Source: Odiellus spinosus (Eukaryota; Arthropoda; Arachnida; Opiliones; Phalangiidae). From it: a stretch of 64,000 bases of DNA. Numbering within the stretch: position 1 is the first letter of the stretch; every line of letters begins with the position of its first letter. Where the stretch lies: positions 186,001 to 250,000 of the forward strand of contig OY987239.1 in the NCBI GenBank assembly GCA_963920705.1. The letters run 5' to 3'. Positions 21,754 through 36,100 of this stretch are shown here, in pieces. The translations under genes were made by a program, and so were the position numbers. A model generated the notes under the pieces. That model saw nothing but the letters and a program-made list of their open reading frames with translations. It ran no database searches and was not told where the DNA came from.

Positions 21754-24700
21754 TTAAAAAAAAATCGAATTTTTCCGCGTTTTTTTCGGCCTTTTGGGCA
21801 GCCTTATTTCGACGGAAATAGCGATTTAATCCGGAAATAAATCGATGGAATCGGTAGGCGAGAGCGAGATCTATCGATCAATCGCTTTATAAGGGGTCTA
21901 CGACGCGTAGTTCCCGTTTTACTCGCTTCCGAAAGTTGTCCCACCAGTGGGACAACTTTCGAAAAACTGGCGTTAGAGCGAAAAGGAAAGTAAAATCCGG
22001 GTCGCCCGACTACCGCGGTTCTAACCCCCCTCCCCCTTTTTCCACTACCCTTTTCGCCGTTTTTCCCCAATTTTTCCCCCCTTTTTCCTTTTCCGGACTA
22101 TTTTTCCCTATTTTCCCTTCCCCCCTCCCTCTTTTTTTCCTTCCCCCTTCTCCTTCCCTCTCCTTTATCCTTCCCCCACCCCCTTTTTCTTTCAGGACGG
22201 AACCTTTTTTTTAAGCGAGACGGTGTGGCTATTACTACGGGCTCGACGACCTTGTTTTTCTTTTTTTTTCGTTTTTTATTTGTTTTTCGGCGTCATTGGC
22301 ACTCGGAATAGGCGTACGAACGCCCCGCCCTTCGTTTATATCGAGATTTATAAAAAAAAAATTTGAAATAAAATTCGACCGACGAAAAAAAAAATCCGTT
22401 TCACTTTCCCTTTATTTCGAGTTAAAAACCCGTTATTATTACCCGTTTTATCGCGAGTAACGATAAAATGAGTTTTACGTGGAAAAATAACGACGTAACG
22501 GGCGTTAAAAGGCAATTTCGTTCTTGTCCCACCAGTGGGACAAGTTTTATTTTCGTTTTTTCCGATCGGAATTGAATTTTTCCGAAAAAGGATCCTCGCG
22601 AGACTACGTCACCGAAAATTCGGCTCTCCCGATAGAGTATTTAGTCAATAAATCGAGCGTAAACCCGCGAATTTAGTCGAGTTTGGAGTTAGTTTAAAAA
22701 TTAAGTACGATCGTAATCGAAATTTTGATTGAGCCAAGTTCTCGCGAATTTGGTCTAGTTTCGTCGCGGAGTGACGTCATATTTTTAATTTCGATATTTT
22801 TGGGAAATTAAACGAGTCTAAGCGAAGGGGCTCGGCGAAAGTTCAAAGTTCGTTAAAATAGCGAATATAAGCGCGAGAGAAAATTCGGCGTGGTGGCGTT
22901 ATTCGAAAATGTCCCTAGTCCGGTAATCGACTAATTCCCTCTGACGGGCGTTAAAATCGATTAAACCGCGGTCAAAAAGGGGTCCGGAGAGGCGTCCGCG
23001 ATTTAAACAGGGACGCGAAAAGTGGCAAAAAACGGCTCGTAGCGCGAAAACGATACCGTTTCCGGTAAAAGGAAGAATGGTCGTTTACTTTAAAACCAAA
23101 AAAAAAAAAACGAATTTTTCCGCGTTTTTTTCGGCCTTTTGGGCAGCCTTATTTCGACGGAAATAGCGATTTAATCCGGAAATAAATCGATGGAATCGGT
23201 AGGCGAGAGCGAGATCTATCGATTAATCGTTTTATAAGGGGTCTACGACGCGTAGTTCCCGTTTTACTCGCTTCCGAAAGTTGTCCCACCAGTGAGACAA
23301 CTTTCGAAAAACTGGCGTTAGAGCGAAAAGGAAAGTAAAATCCGGGTCGCCCGACTACCGCGGTTCTAACCCCCCCTCCCCCCTTTTTCCACTACCCTTT
23401 TCGCCGTTTTTCCCCAATTTTTCCCCCCTTTTTCCTTTTCCGGACTATTTTTCCCTATTTTCCCTTCCCCCCTCCCTCTTTTTTTCCTTCCCCCTTCTCC
23501 TTCCCTCTCCTTTATCCTTCCCCCACCCCCCTTTTCTTTCAGGACGGAACCTTTTTTTTTAAGCGAGACGGTGTGGCTATTACTACGGGCTCGACGACCT
23601 TGTTTTTCTTTTTTTTTCGTTTTTTATTCGTTTTTCGGCGTCATTGGCACTCGGAATAGGCGTACGAACGCCCCGCCCTTCGTTTATATCGAGATTTATA
23701 AAAAAAAAAATTGAAATAAAATTCGACCGACGAAAAAAAAAATCCGTTTCACTTTCCCTTTATTTCGAGTTAAAAACCCGTTATTATTACCCGTTTTATC
23801 GCGAGTATCGATAAAATGAGTTTTACGAGGAAAAATAACGACGTAACGGGCGTTAAAAGGCAATTTCGTTCTTGTCCCACCAGTGGGACAAGTTTTATTT
23901 TCGTTTTTTCCGATCGGAATTGAATTTTTCGAAAAAGGATCCTCGCGAGACTACGTCACCGAAAATTCGTTTCTCCCGATAGAGTATTTAGTCAATAAAT
24001 CGAGCGTAAACCCGCGAATTTAGTCGAGTTTGGAGTTAGTTTAAAAATTAAGTACGATCGTAATCGAAATTTTGATTGGGCCAAGTTCTCGCGAATTTGG
24101 TCTAGTTTCGTCGCGGAGTGACGTCATATTTTTAATTTCGATATTTTTGGGAAATTAAACGAGTCTAAGCGAAGGGGCTCGGCGAAAGTTCAAAGTTCGT
24201 TAAAATAGCGAATATAAGCGCGAGAGAAAATTCGGCGTGGTGGCGTTATTCGAAAATGTCCCTAGTCCGGTAATCGACTAACTAACTCCCTCCGACGGGC
24301 GTTAAAATCGAGTAAACCGCGGTCAAAAAGGGGTCCGGAGAGGCGTCCGCGATTTAAACAGGGACGCGAAAAGTGGCAAAAAACGGCTCGTAGCGCGAAA
24401 ACGATACCGTTTCCGGTAAAAGGAAGAAGGGTCGTTTACTTAAAAAAAAAAAAAAATCGAATTTTTCCGCGTTTTTTTCGGCCTTTTGGGCAGCCTTATT
24501 TCGACGGAAATAGCGATTTAATCCGGAAATAAATCGATGGAATCGGTAGGCGAGAGCGAGATCTATCGATCAATCGCTTTATAAGGGGTCTACGACGCGT
24601 AGTTCCCGTTTTACTCGCTTCCGAAAGTTGTCCCACCAGTGGGACAACTTTCGAAAAACTGGCGTTAGAGCGAAAAGGAAAGTAAAATCCGGGTCGCCCG

Positions 24701-26953
24701 ACTACCGCGGTTCTAACCCCCCTCCCCCCTTTTTCCACCCCCCTTTCCCCCCTTTTGGCCGTTTTCCCCCCCTTTTTCCCCCTTTTTCCTTTTCCGGACT
24801 ATTTTTCCCTATTTTCCCTTCCCCCCTCTCCTTTATCCTTCCCCCACCCCCTTTTTCTATCAGGACGGAACCTTTTTTTTTTAAGCGAGACGGTGTGGCT
24901 ATTACTACGGGCTCGACGACCTTGTTTTTCTTTTTTTTTCGTTTTTTATTCGTTTTTCGGCGTCATTGGCACTCGGAATAGGCGTACGAACGCCCCGCCC
25001 TTCGTTTATATCGAGATTTATAAAAAAAAAAATTTGAAATAAAATTCGACCGACGAAAAAAAAAATCCGTTTCACTTTCCCTTTATTTCGAGTTAAAAAC
25101 CCGTTATTATTACCCGTTTTATCGCGAGTAACGATAAAATGAGTTTTACGTGGAAAAATAACGACGTAACGGGCGTTAAAAGGCAATTTCGTTCTTGTCC
25201 CACCAGTGGGACAAGTTTTATTTTCGTTTTTTCCGATCGGAATTGAATTTTTCCGAAAAAGGATCCTCGCGAGACTACGTCACCGAAAATTCGTTTCTCC
25301 CGATAGAGTATTTAGTCAATAAATCGAGCGTAAACCCGCGAATTTAGTCGAGTTTGGAGTTAGTTTAAAAATTAAGTACGATCGTAATCGAAATTTTGAT
25401 TGGGCCAAGTTCTCGCGAATTTGGTCTAGTTTCGTCGCGGAGTGACGTCATATTTTTAATTTCGATATTTTTGGGAAATTAAACGAGTCTAAGCGAAGGG
25501 GCTCGGCGAAAGTTCAAAGTTCGTTAAAATAGCGAATATAAGCGCGAGAGAAAATTCGGCGTGGTGGCGTTATTCGAAAATGTCCCTAGTCCGGTAATCG
25601 ACTAACTAACTCCCTCCGACGGGCGTTAAAATCGAGTAAACCGCGGTCAAAAAGGGGTCCGGAGAGGCGTCCGCGATTTAAACAGGGACGCGAAAAGTGG
25701 CAAAAAACGGCTCGTAGCGCGAAAACGATACCGTTTCCGGTAAAAGGAAGAAGGGTCGTTTACTTTAAAAAAAAAAAATTGAATTTTTCCGCGTTTTTTC
25801 GGCCTTTTGGGCAGCCTTATTTCGACGGAAATAGCGATTTAATCCGGAAATAAATCGATGGAATCGGTAGGCGAGAGCGAGATCTATCGATTAATCGCTT
25901 TATAAGGGGTCTACGACGCGTAGTTCCCGTTTTACTCGCTTCCGAAAGTTGTCCCACCAGTGAGACAACTTTCGAAAAACTGGCGTTAGAGCGAAAAGGA
26001 AAGTAAAATCCGGGTCGCCCGACTACCGCGGTTCTAACCCCCCCTCCCCCCTTTTTCCACTACCCTTTTCGCCGTTTTTCCCCAATTTTTCCCCCCTTTT
26101 TCCTTTTCCGGACTATTTTTCCCTATTTTCCCTTCCCCCCTCCCTCTTTTTTTCCTTCCCCCTTCTCCTTCCCTCTCCTTTATCCTTCCCCCACCCCCTT
26201 TTTCTTTCAGGACGGAACCTTTTTTTTTAAGCGAGACGGTGTGGCTATTACTACGGGCTCGACGACCTTGTTTTTCTTTTTTTTCGTTTTTTATTTGTTT
26301 TTCGGCGTCATTGGCACTCGGAATAGGCGTACGAACGCCCCGCCCTTCGTTTATATCGAGATTTATAATAAAAAAATTTGAAAAAAAATTCGACCGACGA
26401 AAAAAAAATCCGTTTCACTTTCCCTTTATTTCGAGTTAAAAACCCGTTATTATTACCCGTTTTATCGCGAGTAACGATAAAATGAGTTTTACGTGGAAAA
26501 ATAACGACGTAACGGGCGTAAAAAGGCAATTTCGTTCTTGTCCCACCAGTGGGACAAGTTTTATTTTCGTTTTTTCCGATCGGAATTGAATTTTTCCGAA
26601 AAAGGATCCTCGCGAGACTACGTCACCGAAAATTCGGCTCTCCCGATTGAGTATTTAGTCAATAAATCGAGCGTAAACCCGCGAATTTAGTCGAGTTTGG
26701 AGTTAGTTTAAAAATTAAGTACGATCGTAATCGAAATTTTGATTGGGCCAAGTTCTCGCGAATTTGGTCTAGTTTCGTCGCGGAGTGACGTCATATTTTT
26801 AATTTCGATATTTTTGGGAAATTAAACGAGTCTAAGCGAAGGGGCTCGGCGAAAGTTCAAAGTTCGTTAAAATAGCGAATATAAGCGCGAGAGAAAATTC
26901 GGCGTGGTGGCGTTATTCGAAAATGTCCCTAGTCCGGTAATCGACTAACTAAC

Positions 26954-28780
26954 AAAGCGGGCGTTGCGACTTAAATAAATTTACTTAGATGAATTAATGC
27001 TTTTTAAATAAAGTAAAACACAATTTCGAGCAGTTATTTCGCTATCAAAGGTATTTAGCCTGATTATATATATGATATATATGGTTTCTCTGGGGTCACG
27101 TGTTTTAAACGGCCCCTATTGGTCGGGTACTTACCTCGAAAATTGAAACACAGGGGCTCCATGCTTTTTTGTAGCAGACAACTAAGTCCGATCTTTAAAA
27201 CCTTTTATTTCATATTTAGGAGATTCTTAAAAATAAGAGTTGATATTTTTCTTAGATTTTCGATAACGTAGATTCAGAAAAACGTAAAATCAAGAAAGTG
27301 ATATAGCAGTTTTCATTTACCCTTTAAACCTGGTTAAATCTGATTACACCGGGCTAATTACGCCTCGTCCGAAGAGGGTATAACCCTTTAAATTATCGAG
27401 GATAGCCAAATGAACGTAAAATACGCAATTCGGAAACTAGCTGATAAAAAAATTCTTTCACTCGCCCTTTAGGAACTTTAAACTTAGCTAAAGCTCGAAT
27501 CCAAGTACCTAATCGCTTAGTCAGTGAACGCATTTACGAAATCGAATTTATAACCCCTCTGATTTAATATTTTACGAAATGACGATGAAGATAAAGGTTA
27601 ACTTAAAGTAATAAAAAGTTTTCAACTTCGGTAAATAAGAATAAAATCACAATATATATATATATATATTTTTCAGCCATTATTATTAATTATATACTTA
27701 GTGCAGAATATCTATCGTGAAAACCGAAATAGGATAATTTAAAATTATATAGCAATGAAATTAAAGGTAAAATTAAACGAGCTGTACGAATTCGGAGATG
27801 TTAAATTAGCAACTTAAATATCACGAATCCAAAATAGGACGAGGACCTAATGAAAGATAACATTACGACCGGAAACATCCGCTAAGATTCAAAGTAACGA
27901 TTGCCCATTGAAGAATAGGTTCTTGGGAGAGGGGCGATGAATAATTTCAAAGCTTCCGAATGAGGGACCGCTCCTTTTTTCTTTCGGTACCTATTTGACG
28001 TATCTTGAAATCTTTGTTAATGTTGTTTCTTTATAGGAAAAAGTGGGCTAAAACCCCTTCAGGTAATTACCTCTATGGGGTTGTAGACGCTGTCTCCGTT
28101 AACGAAGGTTTTCCATTGGCAAGGACAATTTTGCGGTAATTCACAGAACCTACGAGGGATCCTAGAAAAGTAGCACTCTCCGAAGGGACAACCTGTTACT
28201 TTTAGAAACTCGGACCAAGTAAGCCGCATTTAAAATTTCATTTCAGCAAACTCGGGAATTTTTAGAAAGTAACGTCGGAATTTTACTCCTCAGTACGAAC
28301 GTAAGAATTATCGCGGAGCGAACTTGTTGCTAATACAGCCAAAGTTTAAAAACATTCAAAAATCTTCAAAGAATTGGTTTTCTTAGACGTAAGTCGCTTG
28401 ATTTTAGTTTATCCGTCCATTTAACGTAATACGATGCAACGTATATTCACTACTAAAAAAGGCTAAAACGCCCAACTAGAACGACTCTTCAAGAGCCTCA
28501 TCTTTTTCCATCACAAGACACCCGTAATTTACAACGAAAGGTACGTACTTTTTTTTTTTAAAGAAGGTAGACCTTATTTCGTATATTTGAACGGGAAACG
28601 ATTCCTCAAAGATAATAATTCCGGAAAAAAAGTTATATATCGATCGACTCGTTTCTATTAAGCTTAAGAATTTTTGTTCGTATCGTCGTACGGTGCTCGC
28701 TTATTAGGCTATTATTACGGCTTAAAAGTATTCCCGACAGAATCCCCAACATTTAGCTATATATATGCTTGCTTTTCAAA
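26954..28780. other. AT-rich non-coding stretch with two dispersed repeat fragments
   Basis: Positions 27100-27190 match the reverse complement of about 40316-40395 (shared CTCCATGCTTTTTTGTAGCA). Positions about 27212-27312 match 57716-57818 in direct orientation (shared AACGTAGATTCAGAAAAACG). An (AT)n run lies near 27652. The last 150 bp would hold the promoter of the following gene. I see no confident TATA box. Confidence 0.6.
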
Positions 28781-31700
28781 ATGTCAGAAGACACTACGGT
28801 CATTAAACGACAGTTCAGAAACAGTATACCTTGTCCAGTGTGCAGCGTCAACACAAAAGGTCGCTTACCCGAACATCTTAGGCGAGCGCACAAGTTCTCC
28901 GAAAAAACTATAAAAAAGATTAATAGCGAAACTAGGGACTTGCATTCCCGAGAAGGACAATTCAAACGCGCTCGTATTTTGCGATCCAAAATGATGGATT
29001 ATCTATCGGCCAGAAATGGACTGGTTAAAATTGCAGGTATAATGTTTTATTTGTTTATTTATAATGCCGAGAATGTTTTTCATACGTCATTTCATTTGAA
29101 ATCCAAGCCGTTGAAAAGTATTTGAAGAAACTTGGACACGTTATTGTAGAGGATGACGATGAGGATTTCTCGCTTTCAAAGTCGGCGTTGGACAACAGTG
29201 AAGAAAATTCAAACGCGATAGTACCCACGAGCTCAGGTATTTTTAAAATTTTTATCCTATCAAATAAGAAGTTAAGTCCGTTAGAAGGCACACCCTGAGA
29301 GCTCACGATACTATCACAATTAGCCGCCAAGCCAGGTGTGCTAAAAATCGAAGTTTTTTGAGACTTGATTTTAAAAATCATGCTTTTCATGATTTTCGAA
29401 TCATGGTTATTCGAGTCATGGTTATTAAAATCATGATTTTCATTACTGACAGTCTAACACCCAACACTCATAAGCTTACTTATTATCTCGTTTGCAACCA
29501 CTTGTGTTTGCTATCGAGTATAGTTTATTTTCAAGCTTCTGTCGACGTCTGGTGGGTACGAAATTCTATTGTCATTTTCGCTTCCTCTTTTGAACATACT
29601 ACAACATACTAAAGCCAAGTACAATGCCGTAGCCTATAACTATCCCCCGCGTGATTTTGTTTTCGTCACGTAGCCACGTTAGAACCGAAATTATTAAAGT
29701 CGATCTATCTCTTTTTTTTTCCTAGTTACTCGCTATATTTTTAGCCAAATAATTGATAATATGAAATATTTGCCGTAGGTCTAAAATGAAAAGCCACGCG
29801 AGAATTGTTTTACGATGATAACAGTGAATAAAATACGTCTTCAGACGAAGAAATTGAATCTGGAAACGAGCGACATGTTGAATGGGGGATTAATACTACA
29901 AAAGGAAAACTTAAGAAAGCTGGCCTTTACCGAGCTTTTCCAAAAAATCATCCTTTATTAAAGGAATTTCAAACCTTTCTACTAGATAACATGGGCTCAA
30001 TAAGCGAAGGTACTGTGAAAGTTTACGTATTATATAAACCTTCAAAAAATCCATCTCATCCCATTAGGCGTTTATCGAAAACCTATAATCACACCCACTC
30101 CAGTAGAAGGTTTGGGATAGTTATTTTTTAAATGTAAGATTTCAATTATTAGAAACAAATGCAGATTGTCACTATTTATATTTCCCCATGTTATTTTCTG
30201 TTATCAGTTAATTTAACCCTAAATATAAGCATATTCGTGTAAGAACTAGTTGGCCTCACCACCTACCCTTAACTCAAGGATTTAAAATCCATGGTGATGA
30301 CTTCGTCGTTGCGCAATGGTACATCCATCAATCGGCGAAAACTTTGATAGGTTCTCCCCTAATTAAAAATATTCAATATTGTTAATGAAAAGTCCTAAAT
30401 AATGCATGAAATGATAAATGGTGATTTCTGCCGTAGTTCGCGTCAATTTCTTCTATTACCTAACATTCCTGGACGTTATCAAGTCTGGCACACGTTATTG
30501 ATATAACGATCCGATACCTCATTCGCGCGCGGCATTTGGAGTTAACATATCTCCGTTTTTAGGTTTCTAAGACATACAATAATCAAAAATTTTAAATGGC
30601 ATTGTGTCCACGGTTTAGATAAAACTTAAGTTTTTTAAAAAATTATTATCAGAAGGATACTTCATGGACTTGTATTTTTAAAATTTTAATATAAGGTAAA
30701 ATGTTTATATAATAAAAATTGCAGAAAAATCGCGTTTTACAATTTGAACCCTCACTCTATTTCGAAACAAATTTGAGTACTAATAAAATTTAAATAATAA
30801 CAATTTTAGAAGCCAACTAACAAGATTGTAGCCGTGTTTCCAAAATTCTGAAATTTATGTCGAAATCAGGTGGAAAAAACATCGATTTTGCGATATTTTC
30901 AGACACGTCTAAGCTAACCGAGTACATCACGAAACTGAGGCATTGTGGCGTAAGAGTACACACTAAGAAATCTAGGAATTGAAGCATTATTGATTCAGTT
31001 TTTATCCGCTCAGATGACTGCCGAGGCGATTAAAAATTTTATTAGCTCCTTTGAGAAGTTTCTTAAATTCGTTTTGCATTGCAAGAATCCCGGTAATATT
31101 TACAGCACGGTGATAAACTCTCGGTAAAATTATTATATTTTAAATTTTTTACGTATTCTAGAGGAGTCATTGGAAAAGAATATTGCCCGTTTTGTAATAA
31201 ACCTAACCCTCTTAAAAACCTCCAACTCTAAGCGAATGAACCAAGAGTCCGTGGAACGGAAATTTGATCTTTTGGTGTCAGACAAAAACCCGCCTAGCAT
31301 AGGGACAATAATTGAGCCATTTAATAACCGTGATATAATTGAAAACGTTAATCATTGTTTGGCTGTTGTCGAAAAGGAAGGCGTTGCTTCTCACGAAGTT
31401 GAAAACGCAACTGTTGTCCAGTAAGCAAATGAAATTATTGTAAAAAAATCTAAGTCATATCTAACACGTTCGTTCTAAATTAACCAAAAATAGGTACTGT
31501 TTCGCGTATATAAGCGTAAAGACGGCCCATCGTCCTGGAGTTGCCAAAAACATGACTCTTCAAGAATACAACTTAGGGCGTATGGATGAAATGGGTGATT
31601 ACTACATTGTAAACGTAAAAAATCATAAAACCGGCACCAAAAGTCCCGCTCACGTAGCTCTTACTATGGAAGTTAAAGCCCTGTTTGACAGGTGTGAGAT

Positions 31701-33109
31701 ACTGCTTGAATTTCGCTAATTAACTAATTATAATGTTGTTACGTTATTTAAACTTCGTAGATACAGAGACATACTTAGAGCGAAGTTTCCCAAAGCGAGC
31801 AGTGAAAAAATATTTTTTCTTACATCTAAAGGAGAAAAATACTCAAACGCTTCGAAGGTTGTTTCAAGGTATACTTCAATTTCGGTTTTAGCTAATGTTA
31901 TTATCTTAAATTATAGCTTTTGGGTAGTATTGCACTTTACCTAACTAACCCATTAAACACTTTTTTTCTGACTAATGTGACCATGGGGAGTTATAAAAAA
32001 AGTTTAAAAATATTAGGCCGGCGCAAATATTTTTAATTTTATTTAAAAATTTCACAATTGCATGTTTTTTACCATAAATTCCGCATACTAGGTTGGGGGG
32101 GATACCTTCACGACGGAGATATACCAATGTAACTTCAAACATCTATAAAAAGCTAATTATGGAAAAGGGCGCCAGTTCAAAAACCGATATTTGGGAAAAG
32201 GCGCCAATATCAAAAACCCCTATTTTGGAAAGGCGCCTAGTTAAAAAAAACATATTTAAGAAAAGGCGCCTAAATCAAAAGCCCATATTTTGGAATAGGC
32301 GCAGTTTTATGTAAGATTTTGAACCTAATTTACTTTTCAATATTTTAGAAAATTGAAATTGGCGCAAAACACTCTAGAGCCTCATTAGGTTAGCAAATTG
32401 AAATTGGCCTAAAACACTGTACAGTCTCAATACGTTAGCAAATTGAAATTGGCGTAAAACACTGTAAAACCCTAATAGTTTAGCAAATTGAAATTCGCCT
32501 AAAACACTGTAAAGTTCTAATAGGTTATCAAATTGAAATTCGCCTAAAACACATTAAAGTCTCAATAAGCTGGCAAATTGAAATTGGCCTAAAACAATGT
32601 AAAGTCTCAATAGGCTAGCAAATTGAAACTGGCCAAAAACACTGTAAAGTCTCAATAGGGTAGCAAATTGAAATTGGCATAAAACACTGTAGAGCTTCAT
32701 TAGCTTAGCAAATTAAAATTTGCCTAAAACACTAAAGTTGTAATAGGTTAGCAAATTGAAATTAGCCTAAAACACTGTTAACTCCTAAGTTATCAAATAG
32801 AAATTAGCCTAAAACACTGTAAAGTCTCAAAAGGTTAGCAAAGTGAAATTGGCCAAAAACTTTGCAAAGTCTCAATAGGTTAGCAAATTGAAATTGGCCT
32901 AAAACATTGTAAAGCTCCTTCAACAAAAACCACTGGGCCTTTTCCAAAATATTAATTTTTATATATGTTTAAACTTACATAGGTACATCTCCGTCGCGAG
33001 TCCGTTACGAAGTTGCGTCCATTCCCAACCCTTGGCAAATTGTGTATGATTGAGTGCGTAATGCACTATGCGGAATTTATGGAACAAAACATGGAATTTT
33101 GAAATTTTC

Positions 33110-33150
<41 letters not shown>

Positions 33151-36100
33151 AATTAAAAATATTTGCGGCGTCCCAATATTTTTAACTGTGTTTTTAACAT
33201 CTCATGGTCTAATTAGTCAGAAAAATGTGTTTGTTGGGCTAGTTAGGTTTGATGCCCTATTGATGTGATATACTTTTAAAACTACCATTTTCTATTTAAG
33301 CTTCTATTTAAAGCATAACCTAGGGCCGATTACAGCAACGCTAGCCCGAAAAGCGTATCAAACAGCGGCTGACCGAGATTTAACCGAAACCGAGAAAAAG
33401 TCAGTATCGAGTTTTTTGGCGCACAGCGAGGGCACGGCTGTGCGTAATTACCGTTGGACTAACACGGAAGGCATCGCCAAACAAGTTCGATTATTAGCGA
33501 GTCTCGAACCTGAAAATGAAGAGAGTAAGTAGGAAGCACGATTTTCTTAAAAACTTAATTCAGTAGTAATTCCGTAATCGGATAACTGAATTCTTTAAGC
33601 ATTTATTCACGAGGGGAATATTGAATTTATTTCGAATTTCAACAGCTATTTTCTCTGAAGCCTCGGCAGCGGCTTTAGCAATAGCGGTTTCCCAAAACAG
33701 CTGCTTCCTAAAACTGGTTTTTTAATAAATAAACATTCGACGGTTTCTCATAATATCATTTCCTAGTTGGGCAGCTTTAGTACAAGAGTAAAGAGTCTAC
33801 ATATCCCAGACTTAAGTTGCTAAAATAGCTGTTTCCCGAAACAGAGGGATATTGTGGCTAAAACCCTCGCGGTTTCTCATATGAGGGAATATTATTTGGG
33901 CGCGTACTTCCGACGGCGCATGCATTATACTCGCCTATATATTGCGCAAAGGAACATGTAACTATTAACATGTAACAAACACTCGCGGGTGTATTCTTAT
34001 ACAGCAGTGTCATACATTTTCCCAATAGAACGAATAACCAATGCTAAGCGTGATGAAAGTCTAAAATGGCGTAAATAATCAATTTTTTATTTCTTATTGA
34101 TCTTTCAGAGAACGAACTTGGCACGGAGAGTCCACTTACTCAAGCAAAAGCCTTCATACTTGACATTTTTCCAGTCGAAGTTGAAGCGGATCTTCCTTCA
34201 GCGGATGTTCTTCGCGAAAAAATCAAGGAAGCTATGAATATCGATGTCACAAGATCGCAAATGGAGAGTGTTAAAGGACACTGGATCTATAAAAGACTTT
34301 TGAAACGAGCAGACTTAGTAGCTAACGAGTAATTAGATTCGAAATACATAAACAGACATTCTTACTGATATTTATTCACAATTCTAACAGAATTGCTCGA
34401 GACACAAGCTGCAGTGAGCGGGATGCGGAAAATGCCCTTTACGAGAGGAATTGGTACACAAAAAAGACAGCGATTAAAGTCATGTCCATTGTAAAAAGCC
34501 TCGAAACGGTATGTTCAATTTTTATTTTGAAAGTGTTAGTACTTTAAGATAAAGAATTGCGTATACGTCAAATTTCTAAAAAAGTGCCTCGGGAAGAGAC
34601 ATTTTTAATTCAACGTTAGCAGTTGTAAAATTTTGGTTTATGGTGGCACTGTGAAAAAACACTTTTCTGAAAACAGTCGATTATATCAATAATTAGTTAA
34701 CGAAGATAAAACTAAAAACGACCCTAAGAAATAATTTTTAACTAAAAAGAAAGAAGTTTGTCATGATGAGTTAATCGTTTTTTTCTCCGATTTAAAAAAA
34801 AAATTACCTTATCCTCGGTCATATACCATAGGACCGAATTCCCATTTGACCAAACGATAAAATAGCAAAGCTCATATAAAAAATAGCCTTCTTGCGGGTT
34901 TCGATTGAATGGTATTTCTTCCTATTCAATCAAAAATTTCTTTACATATAACATATCAATGTTACCACAAGTAAATCATCCGCAAGTGTGTTAGACGACA
35001 TACTGCGGGTAACAGTGTAGTAGACTCTATTTTCTCAGTACATTGTTTTAATATAAGTATTATGAAATTTATACAGTATGGCAGCGTGATCGAAAAGTTT
35101 CTCTAACCATATAGTTAACTATACTTGATCTCTTACAAATAACGAAAGAACAACAGTTATATTGGGGCCAGCCTTCAGACAGCTAGGGTTCTTTACAACA
35201 TTTTACCCTATAAGAATTGCGAATCACTTGTTGTTTAAGACCATCACTAGCAAAGACTCAGAGACTTTTATAATTCCCGCCTCTTATTCGCGGCCATGTG
35301 TTAGTCCATTTTGAGCTGGTTAGATTAGACAGGGTTGAGTTATGTTGGGTTAGGTTAGGTAAGATTGGGTTGGGCTGTGTTGGCTTTTTATGTTTGGTTT
35401 AGTTAGCTTTGGGTTTGGTTTTTAGGTTGAGTTAGGTTAGATGTGGTTTGCTTAGGATAGGTTAGGTTAGGTTAGGGTTGAAAGGTTGTGTTAGGTTAGG
35501 TTGGGTTAGGTTAGGCTGGGTTGAGTTGGATTGGTTTAGGTAAGATTTGGTTTGTTTCGGTTGTGTTAGGTTAGAATTTTAGGATGGGTTGGGTTTTGGG
35601 TTTCGATTGAGTTCGGTTGGGTTGGTCTAGGTAAGGTTAGGTTAGGTAAGGTTAGGTTAGGTTAGGTTAAGTTAGGGTACGCTAGGTTGGGTTTGTTTTT
35701 GTTGGGTTGGATTCGAATTTTACGATGGGTTGGGATAGGTTTTTAGGTTACGTTAGTTTGTTTTTGGAATCGCCATAGTTTCGGTGGGATAGGTTTGGGT
35801 TAGTTTGGATTTGATTAGGTTTCGTTCTGGGCTACTTTTAAAAATTTTAAGCATTGTACTCCTTAATTGTGGAATTGATATATTCATATTCTATAAATAA
35901 AATTGATAATTTTCGTCAAATATCTTCCCTGCACGAAATAACATTTTTTGTTGACAGAGTTTAACATTATATATTTCCTGATTAAAATTATTTTTATAAT
36001 TACTATGTAAAGTTCTGATTTAATTTCGCTGTACCTTTCCTCGATGCTGTAGCAGCCCCAAGATCATATAATTTAAAATTATTCTTAAAAATCAACTAAA

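Larger units (their letters stand above)
11844..26953. repeat. Satellite array: ten full and one truncated copy of a ~1.32 kb unit
   Basis: Unit starts, anchored on TTCCCGTTTTACTCGCTTCC, are 11844, 13181, 14498, 15804, 17122, 18442, 19763, 21911, 23256, 24603 and 25924. Lengths are 1306-1347 bp. The seventh is lengthened by an 838 bp insertion, and the last is cut off at 26953 after ACTAACTAAC. The unit is CpG-rich and carries two perfect palindromes, a ~170-220 bp pyrimidine tract ending in CTTTTTCTTTCAGG, several A/T homopolymers and a TGACGTCA octamer (12701-12708 in copy 1). Short open frames recur at fixed places in the unit but start inside the palindrome, are low-complexity, and change length between copies, so I regard the unit as non-coding. 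High similarity between copies indicates recent homogenisation. Confidence 0.95.

Noticed and set aside
11869-26439. Recurring open frames in the satellite (starting SHQWDNFRKTG on the + strand, or KGGRGVRT on the - strand)
   Set aside because: They begin inside the palindrome, are low-complexity, and change length and frame between units with homopolymer differences. No domain is seen.
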